DNA of 64,000 nt from Agrypnia vestita (taxonomy: Eukaryota > Arthropoda > Insecta > Trichoptera > Phryganeidae): NCBI GenBank assembly GCA_016648135.1, contig JADDOH010010270.1, positions 1-64,000 of the forward strand, written 5' to 3'. How positions within the stretch are numbered: the first letter of the stretch is position 1; each line of letters starts with the position of its first letter. The notes below the pieces were generated by a model that was not told the DNA's origin, ran no database searches, and worked only from the letters and a program-made list of their open reading frames with translations. This document shows positions 1-8,468 of the stretch, one piece after another. The translations under genes were made by a program, and so were the position numbers.

Positions 1-590
1 TTTCATACTGCATTAAATTTTTCAAAAAAAAAATAATGCAATCTTCGAGGCTTACTAATTTATAATGTACTGAATTCGAGTTCTTATAGGAAACATAGTC
101 TATAAATTCTACAAATGGACTTTGGCGCAGACGTTATACTCTATTTAAGGAGCCAAACGTCACAAATTTTATAAAACTGGGAAGACTTCGGTGGCTGGGT
201 CTTGTGGAGAGAATATACGAGCATCAAGTACCAAAGTCCCTGCTGAACTCAAGGCCAATAGGGCGAAGGAGCTTAGGAAGGCCAAAATTAAGATGGAGTG
301 ACAACGTCCTCAAAGATATCTCTGCCTTAGAGCTTCAATACTGGAGAGAGCTGGCACTAGACCCAGATGAGTGGAGGAAAATTATTGAGGAGGCCAAGAC
401 CCACCAAGGGTTGTAGTGCCAAGAATGATGATGATGATGAGTCAATAAATTAATAGGAAACATGATTTTGGAAGGGATAGATACATAAATTATAGTATTC
501 AGTACATTTTAAATTATCAATCCTCGGTGACTGCATTCAAAACATTTTTTAATTTTTCGTATATTGCTGGCCTTGCTTTTATACCCCACA
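1..590. mobile_element. Palindromic MITE, family A (copy 1), interrupted by a LINE tail
   Basis: The right arm (about 452-590) ends in the family terminus, read inward as TGTGGGGTATAAAAGC, followed by TA. The left arm (about 40-101) carries the mirrored core that contains ACTAATTTATAATGTACTGAA. The left terminus is diverged or lies outside the window. Other copies at 6493-6728 and 37274-37759 define the family: TGTGGGG-type inverted termini, a TA target duplication and largely self-complementary halves, as in a Tc1/mariner-type MITE. The retroposed segment 109-444 lies inside it. Confidence 0.7.
109..444 (+). pseudogene. 5'-truncated non-LTR retrotransposon 3' end (RT C-terminal tail)
   Basis: An open frame runs from about 114 to 416. 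It includes NGLWRRRYTLF, GRLRWLGLVERI, GRPKLRW and DEWRKIIEEA. This is the conserved tail that follows the reverse-transcriptase domain in many insect non-LTR elements (RLRWLGHVERM ... GRPRxRW ... DRxxW). There is no start codon of its own; it is simply the 3' piece of a 5'-truncated copy. The segment ends in an ATGATG-rich tail and is flanked by the 7-bp duplication ATAAATT (102-108 and 445-451), which marks a clean insertion into MITE family A. The same 3' end recurs at 35785-35832. Clade (R1, jockey or related) is not resolved. Confidence 0.85.
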
Positions 591-605
591 TATAACGTTT
601 ATTAT

Positions 606-800
606 TTTTAAAAAATAGATATGCGAACACGGAATAAGTGTCGCATCAATATTCTTACTATTCTCAAACTAAGCTAAAATCCTGTGCCATGAAAATAGGA
701 CTAACTTGCTGGTGTCTTAGAGTGGGGATCGAACCACCAACCACCAGATCACTAGGCGAGCGTCATGACCACTACACTAACGAGCTTCTATTTATAATCC
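606..800 (-). repeat. tRNA-derived SINE, family B (copy 1)
   Basis: Read on the minus strand, the head (about 790-720) has a tRNA-like 5' half (TAGTGTAGTGGTCATGA) and a B-box GGTTCGATCC. A conserved body with AGTCCTATTTTCATGGCAC and a tail with CTATTTTTTAAAAA follow. Copies lie at 6945-7013/7892-7990, 11078-11278 and 36712-36868. This layout (RNA polymerase III promoter head, unrelated body, A/T tail) defines a tRNA-derived SINE. The parental tRNA isotype is not clear. Confidence 0.75.
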
Positions 801-819
801 TATTAGCCGTTATAATTTT

Positions 820-1078
820 TCAAGATGGCCGCCTCCGAAGCTCCCGCGCTTTCAAGTTTGGCGCCCCTGCGCGCGGCATATGCGCAAAAGAACCCTTCGT
901 TTCATTTCCCCGCGTCTTACTTTCCCCCCAGAGCGCTTTTCGGGCGCGGGGCGGGGGGAGGGGGTGGGGTAAGGCCTCGCTCCCTCCCCCTCCCCCCGCC
1001 GCCAGCCAACAAACCCACCCCCCGCGTTCTGCGTCGGAAATCTCAACCCGCGTCGTTCGAATAGCGCCATTTTGAAAG
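820..1078. promoter_or_regulatory. GC-rich island with flanking YY1/Pho-like motifs
   Basis: About 250 bp of C/G-rich sequence in a background near 30% GC. It starts with AAGATGGC (822-829, reverse of GCCATCTT) and ends with GCCATTTT (1066-1073). Overlapping frames here are open only because of base composition and show no domain. It could be an unmethylated CpG-type promoter or enhancer, but no transcription start can be assigned. Confidence 0.4.
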
Positions 1079-1289
1079 TTAAAAGGGTGATGCCATCTAG
1101 CGGTGTCTTGGAGTGTACAGAGAGTAAATTAATTAAATTATTATTGTTATTAGGTGCAAGACCCAGAGGGTCGAATATAGAAATAATGAAGAATAAATGT
1201 AGACGATTTAGTTAAATAATACAAGATAAAGAAATATAGGTGTTTTGAATTGAAAAATTGAATGAATGAATAGATAATAATAATATTCA

Positions 1290-1622
1290 ATATTGAGCCC
1301 CTTTTTATTAACTATAATACAGAAATTAACTTTGGATACACCACTTTTTTATTGAAAAAAAACCAACACGTATCAAAGTTTTTTTTACAAATAATTATCT
1401 TTTAAATTTATTTTCATGTTAAGTAGGTAGGTACTTATTATTTATTATTATTCATTTTCCATCCCATAACTTTTAATATTTTCATTATCTATACTTCGTT
1501 TTTGAAATTTAATTTTGTACATTTGTTATCCTGATGAAGAAGCCATTGGCTTTGAAACATGTTGAATTTTTTTTCAATAAAAAAGTGGTGTATACAAAGT
1601 TAATTTCTATAAATTATAATTA
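1290..1622 (+). mobile_element. Penelope-like element relic, family G (copy 1) with terminal inverted arms
   Basis: The left arm (about 1315-1385) and right arm (about 1560-1620) are inverted copies around CACCACTTTTTTATTGAA. At about 1385-1417 the strand reads NNYLLNLFS then stop, the same C-terminus as the Penelope endonuclease fragment at 52983-53234. A CTGATGA ... GAAAC motif follows at 1531-1558. So this is the 3' end of a PLE with its pLTR-like repeat and a partial inverted copy on the other side. Confidence 0.6.
1528..1567 (+). ncRNA. Hammerhead-ribozyme-like motif in PLE 3' repeat
   Basis: CTGATGA (1531-1537), one unpaired A, a stem GAAGCC/GGCTTT closed by ATT (1539-1553), then GAAA (1554-1557) and ACATGT followed by T. 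This order matches the type I hammerhead core. Stem I here is only two pairs, so this copy may be inactive. PLEs are known to carry hammerhead motifs. Confidence 0.45.
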
Positions 1623-1924
1623 TAATGTCACCACAAAATAATTTTGCTGTGTTTGAAAAAGAAGTTTTTTATTTACTAATTTGGCAATCCAACAGGAAGA
1701 CATATATTCATGGTAGGAAAAGAATACAAAAAAGTAGTTATGTGTCTCCCACAATTATAGGACGATATACATAAGACGATGATAATTTTTTAACATTAAC
1801 ATAAAACGACTACTTTAACAGACATATAACAGATAAAACTCAGTGATAATTAGGAGGAAAAGTGAAATAAAATAGTAATAATTAGTAATGCGTATAATGT
1901 ATAATACATATAATGCACATTATC

Positions 1925-2110
1925 AGGGAGAGTGAACCTTTTTCAGTATCTGTCTCACCATACGACGTTAGGGAATCGTTTATTGAAGACTAAGAAGTCT
2001 TCAATAAAAGATTCCAATACCTATACACATTCGTCTCTGTGAGACTTCTATAATTTATCTTAATCAATGATTATCCCTTGGTGGACAAATTTTCAGTAAT
2101 TGTGTTCTCA
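1925..2110 (-). repeat. Foldback repeat family D, terminal fragment
   Basis: Contains the family hallmark TTCGTCTCTGTGAGACTTCT plus the downstream ATCTTAATCAATGAT segment shared with copies at 13185-13712, 18500-18790, 44640-44930 and 55670-57070. A perfect 12-bp hairpin with a 6-nt loop (about 1979-2008) lies just upstream. Confidence 0.55.
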
Positions 2111-2795
2111 TAACGCACAAGTAAAAATTTTGCGAAATATAAAATGTTTGAAATATCGATAATAAATGTACCAAGACCAAAATTTCGACTCTCGGCTTTA
2201 TGAAATCTGAATTATGTCACATATCCCATTTTTGCTATCAGTGACTCAAATATAAGTGTAAGTGTAATAAGTGTATGATGCTGTTTTGAGACAGGGGTAT
2301 AATTAATTATGGTATTTGAGGGGTATTTATTAATGGTATGGTATTTAAAAGGTAACAACACTAAGAGGAATCAAGAAAATTTTTTGGACGTAACTATTAT
2401 TCTCACAAGATTAGTATAATCGCTTAAGGCGTAAATTGCTTAAAATTTATTTAATTATTTTGACAATTTCAAAATGGCGGAATAATGTGCTGTCCCGCAA
2501 AGATCCTTCGTCTGACGTGAGCAGCTGGTAAAGTTAATTGTGTCGCCAGAGTATGAGATAAATAAAAAAGAAAATTATTTTATAATAACATGACGTAATG
2601 TCTATGATACATCAATATTAAATCAATTAATTTTCACTATTTTCCTATAAAATAGAAAAACAGTGTAAAAATGAATAATAAGCAAACGGCGTATTTTATA
2701 AAAAAAATCACATGTTGCATATTATAATTTTTTAATAATCTATATATCTGTTTTTACAGACATCTTGCAAAACTATGTGTGCAAAAAAACATTAT
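2111..2795. other. Unassigned AT-rich sequence
   Basis: No long frame, tRNA or recognised repeat. AAAATGGC at 2471-2478 is the only GC-island-type motif. I see nothing else I can support. Confidence 0.5.
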
Positions 2796-2977
2796 CAACA
2801 CTAAGTTTTTAACCACCGTTGAGTAATATGTAAACCTAAGCGCTTTCATAATATTACTCGACACTTTTCATCATTCATCTTCAGTTCTATCTAATATTGC
2901 CTCTAAAGATGATAGGTGTCCCCATTGAAAGCGCTTAGGTTTACGTATTACTCAACAGTGGATTAAAACTAAGTGTT
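2796..2977. repeat. Inverted repeat (about 53-bp arms) around a CTCTAAAGATGAT segment
   Basis: Left arm 2796-2848 and right arm 2925-2977 are reverse complements with few mismatches, centred on ACCTAAGCGCTTTCA and its mirror. The right arm carries AAAGATGATAGG ... ATTGAAAGCGCTTAGG, resembling the repeat at 54190-54270 and other PLE-type 3' repeats of this window. Confidence 0.65.
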
Positions 2978-3061
2978 TAAAATAAGTTTAATATTAAACT
3001 TCCACTCTAAGAACGAAACAATTTTTAATTTAACTGTATGTGCAGTTTGAACGCAAGAATA

Positions 3062-3626
3062 CATTATAGCAAATGTGGAGTATCCAAAAAAATTGACTGC
3101 GGTCAACGAGGATTACTAATTTATAATGTACTGAATTCAAAAATTTATTGGAAACAAACAGCCTGTAAATTTAAAGGAAGCATGATTATTGAAGGGATAG
3201 ATTTAAATAGGGATTTTCATTCTTACAATGCAAGAGGAAGCGACAACATAAGACCACCGAATAAAAAGAAAAACACCTCACAAAATTGTATGAGGTACAA
3301 AGGTCTAAAAATCTTCGATAGCCTGCCAAAGGAAATTCAAAACACGGTGAATATAAGGAGGTTTGAACGGGAGTGCAAAAATTTTATTGTAAAAACTTTT
3401 AAATGACTAGATGGAATGCAATATGTTTGAGTGAAATCATGTATATTATTAGCCCACACAACAAAATGTGTGGAACTAAATAATTAAAATAAATAAATAA
3501 AATAGATACATAAAATTTAGAATTAAGAACAATTTATATAGACAATAAGTAATCGTTGGTGATTGAAATCAAAATATTTAAAAATTTTTTTTGGATATCG
3601 ATGTCTTTTGCTTTTATACCCCTTCT
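3062..3626. mobile_element. Palindromic MITE, family A (copy 2), interrupted by a LINE tail
   Basis: The left arm 3062-3196 and right arm 3508-3626 match family A, ending GCTTTTATACCCC. The insertion 3203-3501 sits between the direct duplications ATAGAT at 3197-3202 and 3502-3507; other family-A copies read GATAGATACATAAA across this site, which shows the pre-insertion state. Confidence 0.75.
3203..3501 (+). pseudogene. 5'-truncated LINE 3' end (RT C-terminus plus 3' UTR)
   Basis: The frame to the stop at 3404-3406 reads SYNARGSDNIR, then GLKIFDSLPKEIQNT and FERECKNFIVKTF. This pattern (YNTR..., a short gap, KIYNxLPxxIK, FKxxLKxFL) is the usual C-terminus of CR1/jockey/L2-like reverse transcriptases. 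A 3' UTR and an AAATAAATAAATAA-type tail follow. The longer open frame that begins at 3038 is chimeric: its first half is MITE sequence, so it is not a real start. Confidence 0.8.
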
Positions 3627-3629
3627 ATG

Positions 3630-4840
3630 ATAAATGTTAAGACTACCTTACTTCATAGTCAAAATAATAATATATAGTATTAAAATTGAGTTATCACAAT
3701 TTTTCACAGTACACTCTAATATTTCTTTAATAATAATTTATCTATATTTTTTGTCCCGTTACAGGTTTTAGTCTGTCCAATAGTTTGTTAAATAGTTTTG
3801 AAATTACTTTCTGTTTGGTCCTGTCACCGTAATTTTGATTGTTTTTGAAATTAATTAAATTTTTTCCTAGTTTCTTTATTCGTTATTTGTCGTGTCGTAT
3901 ATTTGAGTTTTAATTGAGCCGAATCCGATTTTTACCAATTTTTTATTCTTAATTTAATTTATTTAATCTTTTAATTAAAAGGTAATTAATTGTATATATT
4001 GTTGCATAAATTTTAATATTCTTACTACATACGTGGGTAGGCGTAGGTACATAATTGCTTATTTCTGAGGGTAGATACACATTATATCAAATTCATCCCC
4101 ATTTTCTAAGGCTTCCATGTTTGAGCAAGGGTGTGTGGAGAATATTGCTCCTAAGATTTATGTCTGAAAAGATTACGTAATTTAAATTGTTTACTGAGGG
4201 AATTTATAGGGGGTTGGTTCTGACATGTTTTGAAGCATTGTTTGAATAGATAATTGAATAGATTAGGGCGCTTCTCGTATAACTTAGCAAAGAAATGTTG
4301 AATATGGATTTTGGGGTTAATAATTAATAATAGGTTTGGAGCCACCAGCGTCGTGTAACTAAATGAATTAAAACAGTAATTATATTATGATAATTATTAT
4401 TATTATCATAATAATTTATTCTCCAATATTATTTAAGACCTTGGATTCTTATTTTGACGCTGTCCAAAAATGTAGAGTAAATTGGATTGTTTAAGATAAT
4501 AAAATGAAAATGAAATTTTTTCAGATTCGACAGCATACGTTGGCACCGTCGATATATTATTGTTTTTTTTAAATTTAATAATTAAAGATTGAAAAATTGC
4601 CTTGAATACGTTATCAAAGTGAGCAATCTATATATTTTCAAGTTCACTGTAAATTCAAATACAGATGGATTTAATCAAAATTTGGCATGAATATATATTG
4701 TTGTATGCAACTGTCATAACAATCTGAATTGTAAGTGTAATAACTATGTATTTTTAACGTATTTTCTGAGGTATTCAAATCATTTTTTAGTAGATATCTT
4801 ATTTAATAAAATTTTTTATTTTTATATTTTATAAATAAGA
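3630..4840. other. Unassigned AT-rich sequence
   Basis: No coding signal, tRNA or recognised repeat. A nearly perfect AT-only hairpin (ATTATGATAATTATTATTAT and its mirror) occurs at about 4383-4412. Confidence 0.5.
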
Positions 4841-5060
4841 GAGTCTTATTTAGAAAGAAATGAGTAATCGCAAATGATGTGTCTTTTTTGGGTGAAGTTC
4901 GTTTCTCAGCAACGCTTGAGACAACAGTTTTGACGAGTCGGTAAAGAAGTCTACGGCTCGAGCAAAGAAATTTGCAGCTTAGAGATGAAATTCTTTTGCA
5001 ACCTTTTTTTTTGTCACAATTAATAAAATAAAAATATGTTGTAGGGGTGAATATACGGTA
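4841..5060 (-). repeat. Dispersed repeat P
   Basis: Shares GTAATCGCAAATGATGTGT, GACGAGTC-GTAA-GAAGTCT and a TTTTTTTGTCA-AAT-AATAAAATAAA stretch with 43262-43390 and 44080-44120, so it is an interspersed repeat of unknown class. Overlapping frames have no recognisable domain. Confidence 0.45.
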
Positions 5061-5303
5061 TTTGATTTTTTTGTGTCCCTGAAGGAAATGAAATCTGTTC
5101 CATTCAATATTGATAATTTCTCTATTTGACACTATTTTTAAATTTGTAATGATGAGGGCCAGAAGATTTTTTCATTTTTTTAAATTTTATAAGCACCAGA
5201 GGAAAATGTGTTACCAGGGGAGTGACACTATTGGCAGAGTAGTGACAAATTAAAGCAGGGAAGTGTCAGGCTATTGATTATTAGCTAAGAAAGGGGACTA
5301 ATA

Positions 5304-5447
5304 TTAAATAAAACATATATAAATTATAGTATTTGATTCAGAATTTTTAACCGGATCGTTTTTAATTCTTTGGTAGCATAATTTTTCAGCTTGACGCTTT
5401 TTTTCTAACTTCTCTTTCCTTGTTTGCCTCTTTTTAACATTTGCCAT
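5304..5447 (-). CDS. N-terminal coding exon of an unidentified spliced gene (partial)
   Basis: The minus strand encodes 47 residues from ATG (5447) to a stop at 5304-5306. It begins MANVKKRQTRKEKLEKKRQA and continues EKLCYQRIKNDPVK: a very basic, Lys/Arg/Glu-rich helix-like segment. Just upstream is a good 3' splice site (TTTTTTCTAG, exon from 5470), a 268-nt intron, and a strong donor CTG/GTAAGTAT at 5739/5738, so this is a start-codon exon behind a 5'-UTR exon. I have an impression that multi-copy insect genes of unknown function begin with this kind of segment, but I cannot confirm a family. The residues after NDPVK may be intron read-through, as GTTAAA is a weak donor there. No downstream exon is visible in the next 5 kb, so the locus is probably truncated. 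The function is unknown. Confidence 0.5.
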   Translation of the reverse strand: MANVKKRQTRKEKLEKKRQAEKLCYQRIKNDPVKNSESNTIIYICFI

Positions 5448-5470
5448 GATGTCTGATTATGCTCGAGTAT

Positions 5471-5738
5471 CTAGAAAAAATGAAATGAAGCCTTAAACAT
5501 TAAATATTAACGAAACAAAATTTCGTCACTTCCCTGGCGCTTATGTATTTTCTCTGGCATGAAATATGCCAGAGAAGTGACGCCAGAGGAATGACAAAAT
5601 CGCACATAACCTACAAAAACAACATCACTCGCTTTTCTGACCACAGTTTAACGTAATACATGACATCTACACACAATTAACATTGCATTGTGCAAATATA
5701 CAATTTCGTAACGATAAAATACAAAAACTTATACTTAC
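5471..5738 (-). other. Predicted intron in the 5' UTR of the orphan gene start
   Basis: On the minus strand the boundaries are CTG/GTAAGTAT and TTTTTTCTAG/ATACTC. Inside are an inverted pair of the 14-bp motif and the perfect palindrome CTCTGGCAT-GAAAT-ATGCCAGAG (5551-5573). Confidence 0.5.
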
Positions 5739-6317
5739 CAGAGGAAATACTACAACGACTGGCACAAACACGCTTTCCTACAGTGAATCGCAAACTGACA
5801 CAATATTATTAGAGTTTTGCTCAACGTCGTTAGTTTGCTTCTAACCTCACACTGTTGTGCGCGCGTAGTTGAAGGACAAAGACATACCTTTGCGGTTTTA
5901 TGTCAAATTTTACTTCTTTGAGTTTCGCCAGATGAAGTGACATTATTGTAACATGACATGAAAATAAGTTTTTTTTTTAAATTTAATAAATATTTTTACA
6001 GTGTATTTTGATAAAATATGTTTCGATGTTTATTAAAGCGTATGATCATATTAAAAATAATAATAATGGCATACGTATTTAAAGTATATGGCCATAATAT
6101 CATCATAATCTAGTAACGGGGGAGGCCAAAGGAGTATACATTTATACCTACTTTAAACTATTAATGCCTTAAATTAAACAATTATCGCGAGTAGACTATA
6201 TGGGCCAAATAAAAGACCATGTTCTTTATTGTTTAAGCATACAGAAATAATAATATAATAAGTTTTACATAAAATTTGTCTATGGACCATTGGAATTGAA
6301 ATAGCGTATATTCACCC

Positions 6318-6743
6318 GTAGGTCTTTTCATATAAGCTTGCAATGGAGTTAGTGTGAGTAAAGTGCGTAATATGCGCATTGTTTCGTTGTGTTAAGTTTA
6401 CGGATACGCCCCTCTCGTATCGTAAAATTAACACAACGAAACAATGCGCGTATTACGCACTGTGCCCACACTAACTCAATTGCAAGCTTATATGTGCGGT
6501 ATAAAAGCAAAGGCAGCAATATCCAAATGCTGTCACCGAGGATTACTAATTTAAAATGTGATGAATTCTAGATTTTATGTATCTATCGCTTCCAAAATCA
6601 TGTTTCCAACAAATATATATGCTCTGTTTCCTATAAAATATCAAGTTCAGTGCATTATAAATTAGTATTCCTCGATGACTTCATTAAATTTTTTTTGGAC
6701 GTTGTTGCCTTTGCTTTTATACCCAACATATGAAAAGACCTAC
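6318..6743. mobile_element. Foldback element J hosting a nested MITE
   Basis: The arms (about 6330-6403 and 6423-6496) are about 75 bp and share CATATAAGCTTGCAA, GAGTTAGTGTG and CGCATTGTTTCGTTGTGTTAA. The outermost 5' sequence GTAGGTCTTTTCATAT (6318-6333) has its mirror at 6728-6743, beyond the nested MITE. This shows that element J was intact before the MITE inserted near its right end. Confidence 0.75.
6493..6728. mobile_element. Palindromic MITE, family A (copy 3, complete, 236 bp)
   Basis: Ends TGTGCGGTATAAAAGC and mirrored GCTTTTATACCCAACA, flanked by TA (6491-6492 and 6729-6730). The empty site can be read from the mirrored arm of element J, which shows TTATATGAAAAG without the insert; the duplication is therefore TA, as for Tc1/mariner-type MITEs. 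It is noncoding, with self-complementary halves. Confidence 0.85.
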
Positions 6744-6944
6744 ATCTTATTTATTTTCTAAATTAAATTTGTCCTGACATATTAAAAATCTAAATTCAAC
6801 ATAACCCTCATTTATCGAATTTGACATTTTGTTCCGACACCCAATGTCAATGTTGAATCTGCCGAATAAAACTATTTAATTAAAAATCAGAACCTTTTTT
6901 TTTATTACTCGTTTCCGTCCCATAAACCGAGCGTGAAGATGTTA

Positions 6945-7013
6945 CACATTAAAAAAAATATAACGGCAGAATACGTGACACATCAATAGGTATTCTTACT
7001 ATTTTCAATCTAA
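6945..7013 (-). repeat. SINE family B (copy 2), 3' part before LINE insertion
   Basis: Matches the SINE-B body/tail (CACATCAATA, ATTCTTACTATTTTCAA) and continues after the LINE insert at 7892 with GCTAAACGCCTGCGCTATGA, so a single SINE was split by the LINE. Confidence 0.7.
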
Positions 7014-7891
7014 TTTTTGATGGCTTGCATTCCGGAATTAATGCATCGTGTAATTGTGAAAAAATTGATTTAGTTAATGAATACGTATATCTTGGTATTA
7101 CCATAGATACATTTTTCAAATGGGATATTCAGGTAAATAAGGTATGTAAGAGGTTGAGAACTGTATTGGGATGTATGCACAAGATTAAATACTATGTTCC
7201 GATACAGACTATGAAAACTATATATCAATCTTTAGCGGAATCGGTAATAAGGTATGGAATAACTAGCTGGGGTCTAACTTGCAAAACTAATATTAGAAAA
7301 ATTCAAAATATTCAAAATTCGGCTATAAAATTAATAAATAAAGAAAGTGCTACTAAAGATATACAGGAACTCTTCAAGAAACAAGGCTCTATGCCAATTA
7401 ATGCTATCTTGTGGTACAAACTAATTACACGATATCATGAAGATGGGACATATAAGCATAGATTGATTCATAAACATAGTACCAGATTTACGGTTAAAGA
7501 AGGACTACGAATACCGAAGGTCATAAATAAATATGGACAAAGAACATTAAAATATGTCATACCAAAAATATTAAATAAAATCCCATGTCGTGTCAAAATG
7601 GATATTAATAAAAAAGGGCAAAATACAGAATTAATGAATATGTTATTAAATAAAAGAGACTTATTTTGATTTTGGTAATATTTGTATTTTTTCTTGTATT
7701 GTTGTATAGTATTGTTGATTTGTATTTGAGTTTATAAGATCTATTGTAATTAATTAATATGAATGTATTTCTGGTAATTACAATTTATTTATATATATGT
7801 ATTGATGCACCTACAGACAAATATCAATGTGATGTTTTGTGGGTCTGAGATGTAAAAAAAAAAAAAATAATAAATAAAAAAAAAAAAAAAG
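7014..7891 (+). mobile_element. 5'-truncated LINE (CR1/jockey-like), inserted in SINE-B
   Basis: Contains an RT C-terminal frame (7025-7669), a 3' UTR of about 190 bp and an A-rich tail (7855-7891). Both flanks are halves of one SINE-B copy, which fixes the boundaries to within a few bases. Confidence 0.8.
7025..7669 (+). pseudogene. Reverse transcriptase C-terminal fragment (214 aa)
   Basis: Residues 20-45 read VNEYVYLGITIDTFFKWDIQ, the conserved (V)KYLGxxxDxxLxWxxHI block that follows the YADD region in LINE RTs. Then come LGCMHKIKYYVP, TIYQSLAESVIRYGITSWG (the YxxLxxSxxxYGxxxWG block), KIQNIQNSAIKLI, and a C-terminal region ending in RIPKVINKYGQRTLKYVIPKILNKIP. The palm catalytic residues and the endonuclease are absent because the copy is 5'-truncated. 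Its frame is still fully open over 214 codons, so the insertion is probably young. The ATG at 7025 is not an original start. CR1- or jockey-like from the motif order; not further resolved. Confidence 0.85.
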
Positions 7892-7990
7892 CTAAACGCC
7901 TGCGCTATGAGAAATAGGTATAACTTGCTGCTATGGAGTGATCACTAAGCGAATATCTTAATCATTAGACCAACAATCACGCAATGTTCG
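7892..7990 (-). repeat. SINE family B (copy 2), 5' part after LINE insertion
   Basis: Continues the SINE interrupted at 7013: GCTAAACGCCTGCGCTATGA, then a decayed tRNA-like head (GATCACTAAGCGAATATCTT). Confidence 0.6.
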
Positions 7991-8305
7991 ATTCCTATCT
8001 TATATTTGGTTTTGTTTGTAAATATATATATATATAAAGAAAGCCATGTTTCTCTACCCGCCAAGTTTTCTCCACAACCAGCTACAACCACTCACCGGGG
8101 GTTATGGTGGTGGATAGCCCCTGGTGTCACATTGAAAATATGCGAGTTTGGTGGGGGTGGCTGTACGTGGGTCGGAGTGGGTGACGAAAATGTGCTTTCA
8201 AGCACATTGGTTTGTTATGCGAAGGCCGCAAATGTTTCAGATTGTTTCAAAATAGGCGCGCCGACTGTGTCGGTGAGTCTAGAAGGTTCCGCGAAAATCT
8301 GCTCT

Positions 8306-8351
8306 AGAAAGTTCTGGAAGGAGAAGGTTCTAGAAAATTCCCGAAATTTCT
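8306..8351. promoter_or_regulatory. Heat-shock-element array 1 of Helitron A (3+6 pentamers)
   Basis: 8306-8320 is three contiguous alternating pentamers (AGAAA GTTCT GGAAG). After a one-base spacer, 8322-8351 is six more in perfect nGAAn/nTTCn alternation. HSF trimers bind three or more such units, so this is far above the usual minimum. Confidence 0.75.
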
Positions 8352-8417
8352 ATAACGTTCTAAACTGAGCGGCGGAATGTGTCGGTGTGTCTAGAAGGTT
8401 CCTGTACATTCGATAAA

Positions 8418-8468
8418 TTTCTTGAAAGTTCTGGAAGGAGAATGTTCTAGAAGGTTCGCGAAAATTCT
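8418..8468. promoter_or_regulatory. Heat-shock-element array 2 of Helitron A (4+6 pentamers)
   Basis: 8418-8437 gives four perfect alternating pentamers. After a one-base spacer, 8439-8468 gives six more (AGAAT GTTCT AGAAG, then GTTCG, CGAAA, ATTCT). Confidence 0.75.

Larger units (their letters stand above)
5196..5942. repeat. Array of a dispersed 14-bp motif GCCAGRGAAGTGAC
   Basis: Good matches at 5214-5227, 5233-5247, 5255-5268, 5525-5538 (reverse), 5568-5581, 5582-5595 and 5928-5942; weaker ones at 5196-5210, 5550-5560 (reverse) and 5737-5750. They bracket the orphan exon and its 5' UTR and occur in the intron. They resemble either subterminal transposase-binding repeats or a transcription-factor cluster. 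Confidence 0.6.

Noticed and set aside
825..1075. Three overlapping open frames (two plus, one minus)
   Set aside because: They coincide with a GC-rich island; few stop codons are expected there. Low-complexity Pro/Gly/Arg composition and no domain.
3038..3406. Considered as one intact 122-residue protein
   Set aside because: The first part is MITE sequence and the junction is a target-site duplication; only the C-terminal part is LINE-derived.
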